From Baffinella frigidus (taxonomy: Eukaryota > Cryptophyceae > Cryptomonadales > Baffinellaceae), in the NCBI GenBank assembly GCA_026770585.1, contig MU646310.1:967144-977974 (forward strand): a stretch of DNA of 10,831 nt, written 5' to 3'. A program made the position numbers and the translations under genes. Positions 7,501-10,831 of the stretch are shown piece by piece. The notes below the pieces were generated by a model that made no database searches, was not told where the DNA came from, and saw only the letters and a list, made by a program, of their open reading frames with translations. Each line of letters opens with the position of its first letter. The first letter of the stretch is position 1.

Positions 7501-9509
7501 TTTCCCGCAGGGAGGGTGCGGGACGGCTCTGACAACCTTAGTGTCTGAGGCCATGCAATTTCAACCGCCTGCTATGCGATTTAAACCGCCTTCTATGCAC
7601 AGGGCGGGTGCGGCACGGTGCAGGGGAATGGATGATGGCTCTGACGACTCATAACCTGTGTGTTGTGTTGTCTCTCACAACCTGTGTGTTATGTTGTCTC
7701 TCATAACCTGTGTGTTTTGTTGTCTTTCCCGCAGGGAGGGTGCGGGACGGTGCAGGGGGACGCACAGGTTGTGAGCGCCACCACACCTCGATCGTCCACT
7801 TTAGACGACAGTCCACTTTTGATGCAGGCGAGTAATGGGAGAGTATGTCCCGCAGGGAGGGTGCGGGACGGTGCAGGGAAATGCCGTGATGCGGAACAGA
7901 CGCGCGGGCATCAAAGTCAAAACCGACGGCGCCCCGTCCGTCCTGGCAAATCGCGTGCATCATGGATTCGGCCTCGGTACCACCACTACACTGCCAGGCC
8001 AGAGATTTTGTAAAAGTCAATTCACCCACAAAATCTGTCAACTTAGAAACGAGGTTCCCAGATTGGGTACTTCGAAAGTTAAGACAGACGGCGCCCCTTC
8101 GATCCTGGCGAATCGCGTGCACCATGGGTTCGGCCTTGGTACTCCCCAGGACACGACACAGGACGCGATACACCGAAACGTTGCGTTTTCGCGGACGCGA
8201 TACAATTCGAAACGTTGCGTTTTGCGTTAACCCCGCATAGCACCGCACTCTGCCGCTACTCCGAGGGTTTCGGATCCGGTCTGAACCCCGCTGTGTTTCG
8301 AATAACCTGTTGAAAGGTCAAATCATGGGGGGATCACCGTACAAATCGTGTACGGTGGTCCCCCCATGACAAACAATCCTGATGTGGCGGCCACTCCAGG
8401 GATACATTTTCCCCGACGTTGCAACGTCTTGGCAGCCATCCGATCTGAACCCCGCTGTGCCAACAATTCTGACGTTCCGCGCTCTGCAGGGACACGAAGT
8501 CATTGTATTATTATATTATATTATATTATATTATATTATATAAATTATCAGGAATACATACAAGTCAGTACCGGCGCGTCCTTAAGGAACACTCAGAGCT
8601 GAGCACTGTTGATTTTTTTTCGCGCGGCCAACGCGTGGGCTGGTCATTGTATTATTATATCATATTATATATAAATTATCATTTATGGATTCGTTGATTG
8701 GCCACTGCAGGGATACACATCGCGGCGACGGGGGGGGGCGAGGTGCAACAATTCTGACGTCCCGCGTTCTGCAGGGATACGAAGTCATTGTATTATTATG
8801 TTATATCATGTCATTGTATTATTGTATTATTACATTATTATATTAGTATATTATATAACAATTATCATTTATGGATTCGTTGGTTGACCACTGCAGGGAT
8901 ACACATCGCGGCAACGGGGGGGGGCGAGGCGGCGAGCAAACAATCCTGACGCTCCGCGTTCTGCAGGGACACCCACAAGAACTGGCGCGTCATTAACGGA
9001 CACTCAGAACTGAGCACTGTTGAATTGTTTTCGCGTGGGCAACAGGGATGCACATTTTGAATACCCGTACTGTATTTCACACACGAGGGGGGAACCTCAC
9101 GTCCCCCCCCGGGAATCTTCTTTTCCCCGAAATAGGCTCATGTCTAATGTCTACATAAATGACTTCTCATCCCGCTCCCGCCCGAGGCGGGCCCGTCCAG
9201 GACTCCGTCCTCACACACATCGCGGCCACGGGGGGGGGCGAGGCAAACAATTCATTCATCGACGTCCCGCGTTCTGCAGGGATACGAGTCATTGTATTAC
9301 TATATTATATATCAATTATCATTATATTATATATATATATCAATTATCATTTGTGAATTTGTTGATTGCCCAATTTGTTGATTGCCAATTCTGACGTTGC
9401 GCGTCCTGCAGGGATACATATCGCGGCGACGGGGGGGGGCGAGGTGGCGAGCAACGCGTGCTTCAGCAACGAAGCCTCCAACCTCCTAGTCGAAGCGCCC
9501 CCACACCAG
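1405..9509 (+). CDS. Multi-exon gene for a right-handed parallel beta-helix repeat protein, incomplete at both ends
   Basis: This entry is the gene span; the exons are listed one by one. Eleven exons join with matching phases: 0 in, then 1 through the six array exons, 1 to 2 across 2912-2966, 2 to 0 across 4884-4944, 0 to 0 across 6729-6836, 0 to 1 across 7856-7976 and 1 to 0 across 9412-9509. They give 963 bp with no stop. Nearly every turn carries the G-I-x-[LIV] strand start, an inward-facing Val/Ile ladder and Asn ladder positions (GN.I..N), as in PbH1/NosD/CASH repeat proteins. Members of that fold are often carbohydrate-active or binding proteins, or substrate-recognition domains as in F-box 11; which applies here cannot be told. 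No start codon, signal peptide or stop codon is identifiable. The model is inferred by reading; only the third exon's acceptor is non-canonical. Confidence 0.75.
1535..1585 (+). other. 51-bp intron; minimal intron type of the array
   Basis: It runs from GTACAC to TTTGTTAG with a central C run and T-rich tail. The array introns at 1988-2074 (87 bp), 2153-2247 (95 bp) and 2326-2378 (53 bp) share the GTACAC start and the TTTGTTAG end; these three also share the longer tail CGGCTTCGTCTTTGTTAG. They were therefore copied along with the exons as one exon-intron unit. Confidence 0.75.
1586..1663 (+). CDS. Beta-helix exon 2, first 78-bp array exon
   Basis: This 78-bp exon encodes exactly 26 residues, one beta-helix turn, with phase 1 at both ends. 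It reads HMGIYLNNGATGE then IRGNDIRDNGMS. The acceptor is CTTTGTTAG and the donor is GCG|GTATTG. The upstream intron (1535-1585) is only 51 bp. The symmetric phase means the exon can be duplicated or skipped without changing the frame. Confidence 0.8.
1664..1909. repeat. Intron with long TTC/GAA microsatellite
   Basis: The intron after exon 2 is filled from about 1678 to 1875 by TTC triplets with sparse TCG/CTC/GCC interruptions. As a strong polypyrimidine tract it could serve splicing, but no AG follows it at the expected site. A 21-bp offset repeat of CCGTATAT (1888 and 1909) suggests a small duplication at the acceptor. The open reading of this tract as poly-Ser, Leu, Phe or Glu is a repeat artefact. 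Confidence 0.8.
1910..1987 (+). CDS. Beta-helix exon 3 with lost acceptor AG
   Basis: The 78-bp coding unit is intact (YMGIYLYTGSTAE, IRGNDIRDNGMS) and its donor GCG|GTACAC is normal. Where sister exons have TTAG|GG, this copy has ATAC|CG, so the canonical acceptor is missing. The only nearby AG is at 1886-1887. Using it adds 22 bp, shifts the frame and meets a TGA at 1971-1973. The exon is therefore probably skipped, which keeps the frame, or spliced at a non-canonical AC. The preceding intron is dominated by a TTC repeat. Confidence 0.55.
2075..2152 (+). CDS. Beta-helix exon 4, 78-bp array exon
   Basis: This is a 26-residue turn reading YMGIYVYTGATGE then VHGDGIWDNDMS, phase 1 at both ends. 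The acceptor is CTTCGTCTTTGTTAG and the donor is GCG|GTACAC. It carries the WDND variant shared with the next exon, whereas the other array exons have RDNG, so exons 4 and 5 are probably the closest pair by duplication. Confidence 0.78.
2248..2325 (+). CDS. Beta-helix exon 5, 78-bp array exon
   Basis: This is a 26-residue turn reading QTGICMHNGSTGE then IRGNDIWDNDMS, phase 1 at both ends. The acceptor is CTTCGTCTTTGTTAG and the donor is GCG|GTACAC. The start of the turn is the most divergent in the array (QTGICMH against HMGIYLY), which may reflect relaxed or altered surface residues. The preceding intron contains a second copy of the CCGGCTTCGTCTTTTGTTG tail. Confidence 0.77.
2379..2456 (+). 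CDS. Beta-helix exon 6, last 78-bp array exon
   Basis: This is a 26-residue turn reading YMGIYVYIGATGE then IRGNDIRDNGMS, phase 1 at both ends. The acceptor is CTTTGTTAG after a short 53-bp intron. The donor changes to GCG|GTGCGG, and the next intron is long and of a different type, so the tandem array ends here. The phase-1 end joins G|GA to the next exon and gives MSGINVSRN. Confidence 0.78.
2457..2911 (+). other. Intron after the exon array, with hairpin
   Basis: The intron is 455 bp, from GTGCGG to TTTGCAG. It holds an 18-bp-arm hairpin at 2587-2628 (TTTATGCTATGTTAGGCA, one mismatch). A stretch at about 2650-2740 resembles 5603-5670 (AACATGTCAC..., CCCGAT..., CGACCCGATC...), marking a dispersed repeat. 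G-rich 2547-2572 is partly inverted against 2694-2715. I see no further exon here. Confidence 0.6.
2912..2966 (+). CDS. Beta-helix exon 7 (55 bp)
   Basis: The acceptor GGTTTGCAG at 2903-2911 is followed in phase 1 by INVSRNAEPSITANMVH. The donor is CACGG|GTGAGC, which leaves phase 2. Joined to exon 6 it gives MSGINVSRNAEPSITANMVH, a clean turn with the strand-start Gly-Ile and the Asn position. Joined to the next exon, GG plus G makes Gly (MVHGNRQCGILL). The donor motif CCACGG|GTGAG recurs at 3220-3232 and a related CATCGG|GTGAG at 3594-3604, apparently tail echoes of this exon. Confidence 0.7.
3052..3201. mobile_element. Imperfect foldback element of about 150 bp
   Basis: Ends GTACCACCAACCC and GGGTTGGTGGTAT are inverted, and the centre is a hairpin around 3103-3149 (AGGCCGTCGGATTCCGACGG). 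The arms are diverged between the two, with CAAATCG also matched. No protein is encoded. Confidence 0.65.
3299..3443. mobile_element. Foldback MITE-like element with ~64-bp arms
   Basis: The left arm starts ATCTCAGAAAAGGGATTCTA and the right arm ends TAGAATCCCTTTCTGAAAT. The arms run inward to GTCAACTTA and TAAGTTGAC around a 16-base loop, with few mismatches. No coding potential is seen. Confidence 0.82.
3607..3754. mobile_element. AT-rich foldback MITE-like element with ~55-bp arms
   Basis: GATCTCATGTGGAAAC on the left is inverted against GTTTCCATATGAGATC on the right. The arms continue through ATTTACAAACTTG and CAAGTTTATAAAT to AAAATTACT and AGTAAATTT. The interior is unique AT-rich sequence. 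It follows directly after a CATCGG|GTGAG donor-like site. Confidence 0.8.
3998..4168. mobile_element. MITE-like element, family CCACACGAGG (copy B)
   Basis: The terminal inverted repeats begin CCACACGAGGCTATCCATGC and extend to about 50 bp, including AATAAATGTCGA and TCGACATTTATT. An internal hairpin GTCACGTGGCGCCC/GGGCGACACGTGAC lies at about 4064-4096. The termini match copy A at 635-815, while the interior differs. Confidence 0.8.
4041..4608. repeat. 253-bp tandem duplication, two near-identical copies
   Basis: Copies run 4041-4293 and 4356-4608, both starting GCGTTTTGTGGGGAGGATTG and ending GTTGACGTTTGAGG. Each contains the right half of the CCACACGAGG element, the CCCCCCGCAG intron tail and the CTGATTAGTCTACTGCATCG block. 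They differ by only a few substitutions, so the duplication is recent. Confidence 0.88.
4292..4334. repeat. 43-bp perfect hairpin between the duplicated copies
   Basis: Arms of 21 bp (GGCGAACATAATAAATGTCG A and its complement) surround a single T. The arm matches the inner end of the CCACACGAGG element's left terminus, so this looks like a terminus joined to its own inverted copy. Confidence 0.85.
4601..4626. repeat. 26-bp perfect palindrome
   Basis: GTTTGAGGTGTGA is followed immediately by its reverse complement TCACACCTCAAAC. The left half also ends the 253-bp unit, and a diverged left half recurs at 4837-4849 (TTTTGAGGTGTGA). Confidence 0.85.
4650..4790. repeat. AT-rich minisatellite (TATATACACAGTATATCAGCATG type)
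   Basis: Repeats of ACACAGTATATCAGCATGTA and TATACATAGTATACATAG make up this stretch, with a TATATATATAT core near 4740-4750. No coding content is supported. Confidence 0.75.
4884..4944 (+). CDS. Beta-helix exon 8 (61 bp)
   Basis: The acceptor CACCCCCCGCAG is followed in phase 2 (one base, then AAC CGG CAG). The exon reads NRQCGILLDHSGRGSISRNQ and ends in phase 0 before GTTTCG. The motif CGILLDHSGRGSISRN has the form of a PbH1 turn. In this frame it joins both neighbours without a gap, giving MVHGNRQCG upstream and SRNQVHSNGEPG downstream. Intron tails ending in CCCCCCGCAG are also present at 4207-4216 and 4521-4530, but without this coding sequence. Confidence 0.7.
4980..5103. mobile_element. 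Foldback MITE-like element with 27-bp terminal repeats
   Basis: Terminal repeat GTACAGGGGCACCTCGCTCA (continuing TAAGAAA) at 4980-5006 is inverted at 5077-5103 with one mismatch. The interior is rich in CCTAGG/GGGCCC/TAGG words like the CCTACGG inserts. It lies just after exon 8, in the 5' part of its following intron. Confidence 0.82.
5667..6627 (+). pseudogene. Six head copies of exon 9 upstream of the true exon
   Basis: Copies start after AG at 5770, 5934, 6127, 6352, 6471 and 6588, each with GTGCACAG(C/T)AA(T/C)GGG and up to about 36 bp of homology (VHSNGEPGL(R)IE). A headless piece lies at 5667-5718. Several reach stops soon after homology ends; 6471 and 6588 hit TGA. Preceding tails alternate between TATCAG and TGGGGTGGCAG. 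Longer blocks (about 5760-6042 and 6118-6343) repeat as a unit, including GATATGATGGAA and GACTAGCGTGT. Confidence 0.78.
6729..6836 (+). CDS. Beta-helix exon 9 (36 codons)
   Basis: The exon is 108 bp, phase 0 at both ends, with acceptor CTGGGGTGGCAG and donor GAG|GTGCGG. It reads VHSNGEPGLRIETQ, DPVVTDNTIYNG and HHHGILICE, covering about one and a half turns. Six shorter copies of its head lie upstream and one copy of its tail lies downstream. Only this copy is full length and stop-free through to a donor that fits the next exon. Confidence 0.75.
6837..7170. repeat. CCCGAAA / CCCTAAA telomere-like heptamer arrays
   Basis: Heptamers ACCGGAA, CCCGAAA and CCCTAAA (with CTAAACA variants) make up 6840-6975 and 7028-7170. 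They resemble the TTTAGGG telomere type but are degenerate and internal. They separate the tail copy of exon 9 from its parent. Confidence 0.8.
6979..7023 (+). pseudogene. Tail copy of exon 9
   Basis: These 45 bp read NTIYNGHRHGFLISE, matching the last 15 codons of exon 9 with a few changes, and are followed by the same donor GAG|GTGCGG. No acceptor AG stands at its left edge; heptamer repeats abut it. It is an exon tail plus donor copied into the intron. Confidence 0.75.
7160..7855 (+). pseudogene. Five head copies of exon 10 in a tandem intron-tail array
   Basis: Copies begin after AG at 7226, 7390, 7511, 7603 and 7735, reading GGCG(A/T)V(R/Q)GN(A/E)VMRNR at their longest. Each is preceded by the CTCATAACCTGTGTGTTATG / TTGTCTTTCCCGCAG tail, itself repeated. 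Where exon 10 goes on to encode RRAGIKVK, the two longest copies (7226, 7390) switch to ACCTCGATCGTCCACTTTAG; 7735 reaches the same block after diverging earlier, and 7511 and 7603 break off sooner. The unit is about 164 bp between the first two. Confidence 0.8.
7856..7976 (+). CDS. Beta-helix exon 10 (121 bp)
   Basis: The acceptor is GTCCCGCAG, entered in phase 0. The exon reads GGCGTVQGNAVMRNRRAG, IKVKTDGAPSVLANRVHH and GFGL, and leaves in phase 1 at CTCG|GTACCA. Joined to exon 9 it gives ILICEGGCGTVQGN, an uninterrupted helix pattern. The frame stays open through the downstream tail copy at 8075-8138, whose own donor (CTTG|GTACTC) is also in phase 1. A 283-bp long form is therefore possible. 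Confidence 0.76.
8075..8138 (+). pseudogene. Tail copy of exon 10, in frame with its parent
   Basis: It reads KVKTDGAPSILANRVHHG then FGL, nearly identical to the last 21 codons of exon 10, followed by donor CTTG|GTACTC. The frame from 7856 runs through the 98-bp spacer into this copy without a stop, and the donor phase is the same as exon 10's. It could be a functional alternative donor region. Confidence 0.7.
8323..8369. repeat. Foldback with 20-bp arms
   Basis: TCATGGGGGGATCACCGTAC and its inverted copy (one mismatch) surround AAATCGT. It may be a minimal member of the foldback elements in this locus. The surrounding 8139-8460 holds GAAACGTTGCGTTTT twice (about 8177 and 8208), a word also found before exon 1. 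Confidence 0.75.
8460..9411 (+). pseudogene. Head copies of exon 11 in AT-rich tandem units
   Basis: Longer heads at 8711 (GG ATA CAC ATC GCG, reading IHIAATGGGE) and 8890 (through GGCGAGCAA), and a diverged one near 9212, are interleaved with short heads after CTGCAG at 8490, 8775, 8967 and 9280. Most are preceded by TTCTGACGT(T/C)CCGCG-type intron tail. Several are followed by TCATTGTATTATTATATTAT microsatellite. The head at 8711 ends at GAG|GTGCAA and could act as a 32-bp mini-exon. Confidence 0.75.
8503..8545. repeat. ATTAT microsatellite blocks
   Basis: The TATTATATTATATTATATTA tract recurs in diverged form at 8648-8680, 8786-8875 and 9290-9352, each time at the same place in the exon 11 head unit and before AATTATCA(TTT). 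It marks unit boundaries rather than a gene. Confidence 0.8.
9412..9509 (+). CDS. Beta-helix exon 11 (98 bp)
   Basis: The acceptor is CGTCCTGCAG, entered in phase 1. The exon reads IHIAATGGGEVASN, ACFSNEASNLLVE and APPHQ, and leaves in phase 0 at CAG|GTCTTG. Joined to exon 10 it gives GFGLGIHIAATGGG. It is the only copy that holds both head and tail; head copies lie at 8490-9280 and three 53-bp tail copies follow it. The next exon, needed in phase 0, was not found within the window. Confidence 0.72.
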
Positions 9510-9547
9510 GTCTTGTTTCCAACCCTAAAAAAACGTGTTCATGAGCC

Positions 9548-9697
9548 AACGTCCTGAAAACCGGGTAGGAAGCCTAGGGATTGCCTACAGTAGGCCGTAG
9601 GGCCCTAGGGGGTCCCATGAAACATAGGTCAACATAGGTCCTAGGAACCCTACCGTAGGCAATATCGTAGGCCTAACTACCCGGGTTTCAGGACGTT
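9548..9697. mobile_element. Foldback element, family AACGTCCTGAAA (copy 1)
   Basis: The 21-bp ends AACGTCCTGAAAACCGGGTA(G) and their inverted copy differ at one position. The interior is rich in CCTACGGTAGG / CCTAGG / ACATAGG words. It nearly fills the space between exon 11 and its first tail copy; that space starts GT and ends AG. Confidence 0.85.
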
Positions 9698-9708
9698 ACC
9701 CGCACTAG

Positions 9709-9761
9709 CGTGCTTCAGCAACGAAGCCTCCAACCTCCTCATCGAAGCGCCCCCGCACCAG
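9709..9761 (+). pseudogene. 53-bp tail copy of exon 11 (copy b)
   Basis: It encodes CFSNEASNLLIEAPPHQ in the exon 11 frame. It is flanked by ACTAG on the left and GTCTTG on the right, so both ends look like splice sites. Entered from exon 10 in phase 1 (G|CG) it would stay in frame and replace exon 11. Confidence 0.65.
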
Positions 9762-9770
9762 GTCTTGTTC

Positions 9771-10011
9771 CCACACGAGGCTACCCAGGCGAACAGAATA
9801 AATGGACGTTTTAGGGGTTTGTGGGAAAGCCTGCACGGGAAGGCTGCAGGTACGTGACCAATTGCTGGACTTAGGGGTTTCTGGGGAAATGATCACGTTT
9901 CCGACCGAAAAACGAACGGAAACATGATCAATTGCTGGCTTTTGGCGTGTTTCCTGGGCAATAATCCAATAATTGACTTAGAAATCTGTTCACACGGGTA
10001 GCCTCGTGTGG
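9771..10011. mobile_element. MITE-like element, family CCACACGAGG (copy C)
   Basis: The ends CCACACGAGGCTACCCAGGC and the inverted GGGTAGCCTCGTGTGG match copies A and B. The interior shares GGGGAAATGATCACGTTTCC and TTTCCTGGGCAATAATCCAA with copy A (635-815). It fills the GT...AG space between tail copies b and c of exon 11. Confidence 0.82.
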
Positions 10012-10026
10012 TCAGCGTCAGAGTAG

Positions 10027-10079
10027 CGTGCTTCAGCAACGAAGCCTCCAACCTCCTCGTCGAAGCGCCGCCGCACCAG
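10027..10079 (+). pseudogene. 53-bp tail copy of exon 11 (copy c)
   Basis: It encodes CFSNEASNLLVEAPPHQ. AGTAG stands on the left and GTCTCA on the right. It has the same boundaries to the base as copies b and d, with few substitutions. Confidence 0.65.
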
Positions 10080-10101
10080 GTCTCACCAGTGTTCATAGGC
10101 C

Positions 10102-10288
10102 AACGTCCTGAAAACCGGGTAGGAAGCATAGGGATTGCCTTCAGTAGGCCGTAGGGGCCTAGGGGGTCCCATGAAACATAGGTCCTAGGAACCCTATGAC
10201 ATATAGGTCCTAGGAACCATGAAACATAGGTCCTAGGAACCCTACGTAGGCAATATCGTAGGCCTAACTACCCGGGTTTCAGGACGTT
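10102..10288. mobile_element. Foldback element, family AACGTCCTGAAA (copy 2)
   Basis: It has the same termini as 9548-9697. The interior is expanded by extra ATGAAACATAGGTCCTAGGA-type repeats. It occupies the GT...AG space between tail copies c and d. Confidence 0.85.
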
Positions 10289-10299
10289 ACCCGCACTAG

Positions 10300-10352
10300 C
10301 GTGCTTCAGCAACGAGGACTCCAACCTCCTCGTCGAAGCGCCGCCCCACCAG
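10300..10352 (+). pseudogene. 53-bp tail copy of exon 11 (copy d)
   Basis: It encodes CFSNEDSNLLVEAPPHQ. ACTAG lies on the left and GTTTCAG on the right. Sequence after it (GCAGCCGCAGCCACTTCGCA) differs from the other copies, so the repeat series ends or changes here. Confidence 0.6.
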
Positions 10353-10471
10353 GTTTCAGCAGCCGCAGCCACTTCGCAGCCACCGGGGGCTTCATAGATA
10401 CAGTCCATCTGAACGATTTGTACTAGAATCTTACCCATGGTTGTACCAGGTCTCATCAGCCTTCATAGGCC

Positions 10472-10560
10472 AACGTCCTGAAAACCGGGTAGAAAGCCTA
10501 CGGTATTGCCTACAGTAGGCCGTAGGGCCCTAGGGGGGGTCCTATGAAACATAGGCCCTA
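10472..10560. mobile_element. Truncated foldback element, family AACGTCCTGAAA (copy 3)
   Basis: The left terminus and CCTACGGTAGG-type interior are present, preceded by TTCATAGGCC as in copy 2. The right half is missing. The sequence switches at about 10560 to a different hairpin. Confidence 0.75.
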
Positions 10561-10605
10561 GTCGCGATCGTCCCTGACACAGGCTATGTCAGGGACGATC
10601 ACGAC
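10561..10605. repeat. Hairpin with 19-bp arms
   Basis: GTCGCGATCGTCCCTGACA and its inverted copy (one mismatch) enclose CAGGCTA. It begins exactly where the truncated foldback element ends. No U-tract follows, and in a eukaryotic intron there is no reason to call it a terminator. Confidence 0.8.
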
Positions 10606-10620
10606 TCTTTCGCAGAGTCG

Positions 10621-10831
10621 GAGTTTAGGGTTGAGGGTTTGGGGTTGAGGGTTTGGGGTTGAGGGTTTGGGGTTGAGGGTTAGGGGTTGAGGGTTTGGGG
10701 TTGAGGGTGCAGGGTTCCCTAAACCCTAAACCCTACACCCTACACCCCAAACCTTACACCCCAAACCCTAAACCCTAAACCCTACACCCCAAACCTTACA
10801 CCCCAAACCCTAAACCCTAAACCCTACACCC
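10621..10831. repeat. Head-to-head degenerate telomere-like arrays
   Basis: From 10621 to about 10710 a 14-bp unit GAGGGTTTGGGGTT repeats. From about 10713 the opposite orientation follows as CCCTAAACCCTACACCC and CCCCAAACCTTACACC. The two arrays face each other with GGGTTCCCTAAACCC at the junction and could fold on themselves. No gene is visible. Confidence 0.82.

Noticed and set aside
7160-7855. CRISPR-like array of repeats and spacers
   Set aside because: Repeat units are long, irregular and carry exon heads and intron tails; there are no uniform short repeats with unique spacers, and the context is eukaryotic.
7649-8248. 199-residue open frame on the minus strand, the longest in the window
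   Set aside because: It is antisense to exon 10 and its edge copies. Repeated peptides in it come from the DNA repeats, and the plus-strand frame fits the beta-helix family.
10561-10605. Rho-independent terminator hairpin
   Set aside because: There is no following T-tract and the context is a eukaryotic intron with many similar foldbacks.

Overview
The window looks like nuclear DNA of a unicellular eukaryote, probably an alga or other protist. It has introns with GT...AG ends, many short foldback elements, microsatellites and degenerate TTTAGGG/CCCTAAA-type telomere-like repeats. Base composition is mixed, and there is no sign of bacterial operons, ribosome binding sites or RNA genes. I cannot assign a lineage from sequence alone.

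I could reconstruct one gene. It is on the + strand, incomplete at both ends, and encodes a right-handed parallel beta-helix repeat protein (PbH1/NosD/CASH-like). Eleven exons fit together by splice phase: 1405-1534, 1586-1663, 1910-1987, 2075-2152, 2248-2325, 2379-2456, 2912-2966, 4884-4944, 6729-6836, 7856-7976 and 9412-9509. They total 963 bp, or 321 codons, with no stop, and the beta-helix pattern continues unbroken across every junction. Five consecutive exons are tandem copies of a 78-bp, phase-1 symmetric exon, each encoding one 26-residue turn of the helix. The third exon has lost its acceptor AG.

The remaining ~90% is intron, and it is highly structured. Around most large introns, the edge of the neighbouring exon, together with its splice site, is copied repeatedly into the intron. 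Heads of the downstream exon (acceptor plus first codons) lie before the true exon, and tails of the upstream exon (last codons plus donor) lie after it. Between these edge copies sit foldback elements of several families, at 635-815, 3052-3201, 3299-3443, 3607-3754, 3998-4168, 4980-5103, 9548-9697, 9771-10011 and 10102-10288, among others.

Layout: 1-1404 is the intron before the first recognised exon, with edge copies and two repeat-flanked insertions. 1405-2456 is the tandem exon array with tiny introns. 2457-6728 holds large introns full of foldback elements around two small exons. 6729-9509 holds three exons with many edge copies, CCCTAAA/CCCGAAA arrays and AT-rich microsatellites. 9510-10620 alternates 53-bp tail copies of the last exon with foldback elements. 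10621-10831 is a head-to-head pair of degenerate telomere-like arrays. The most notable biology is the tandem one-exon-per-turn expansion and the systematic exon-edge copying, which may supply alternative in-frame splice sites or be a by-product of intron growth.
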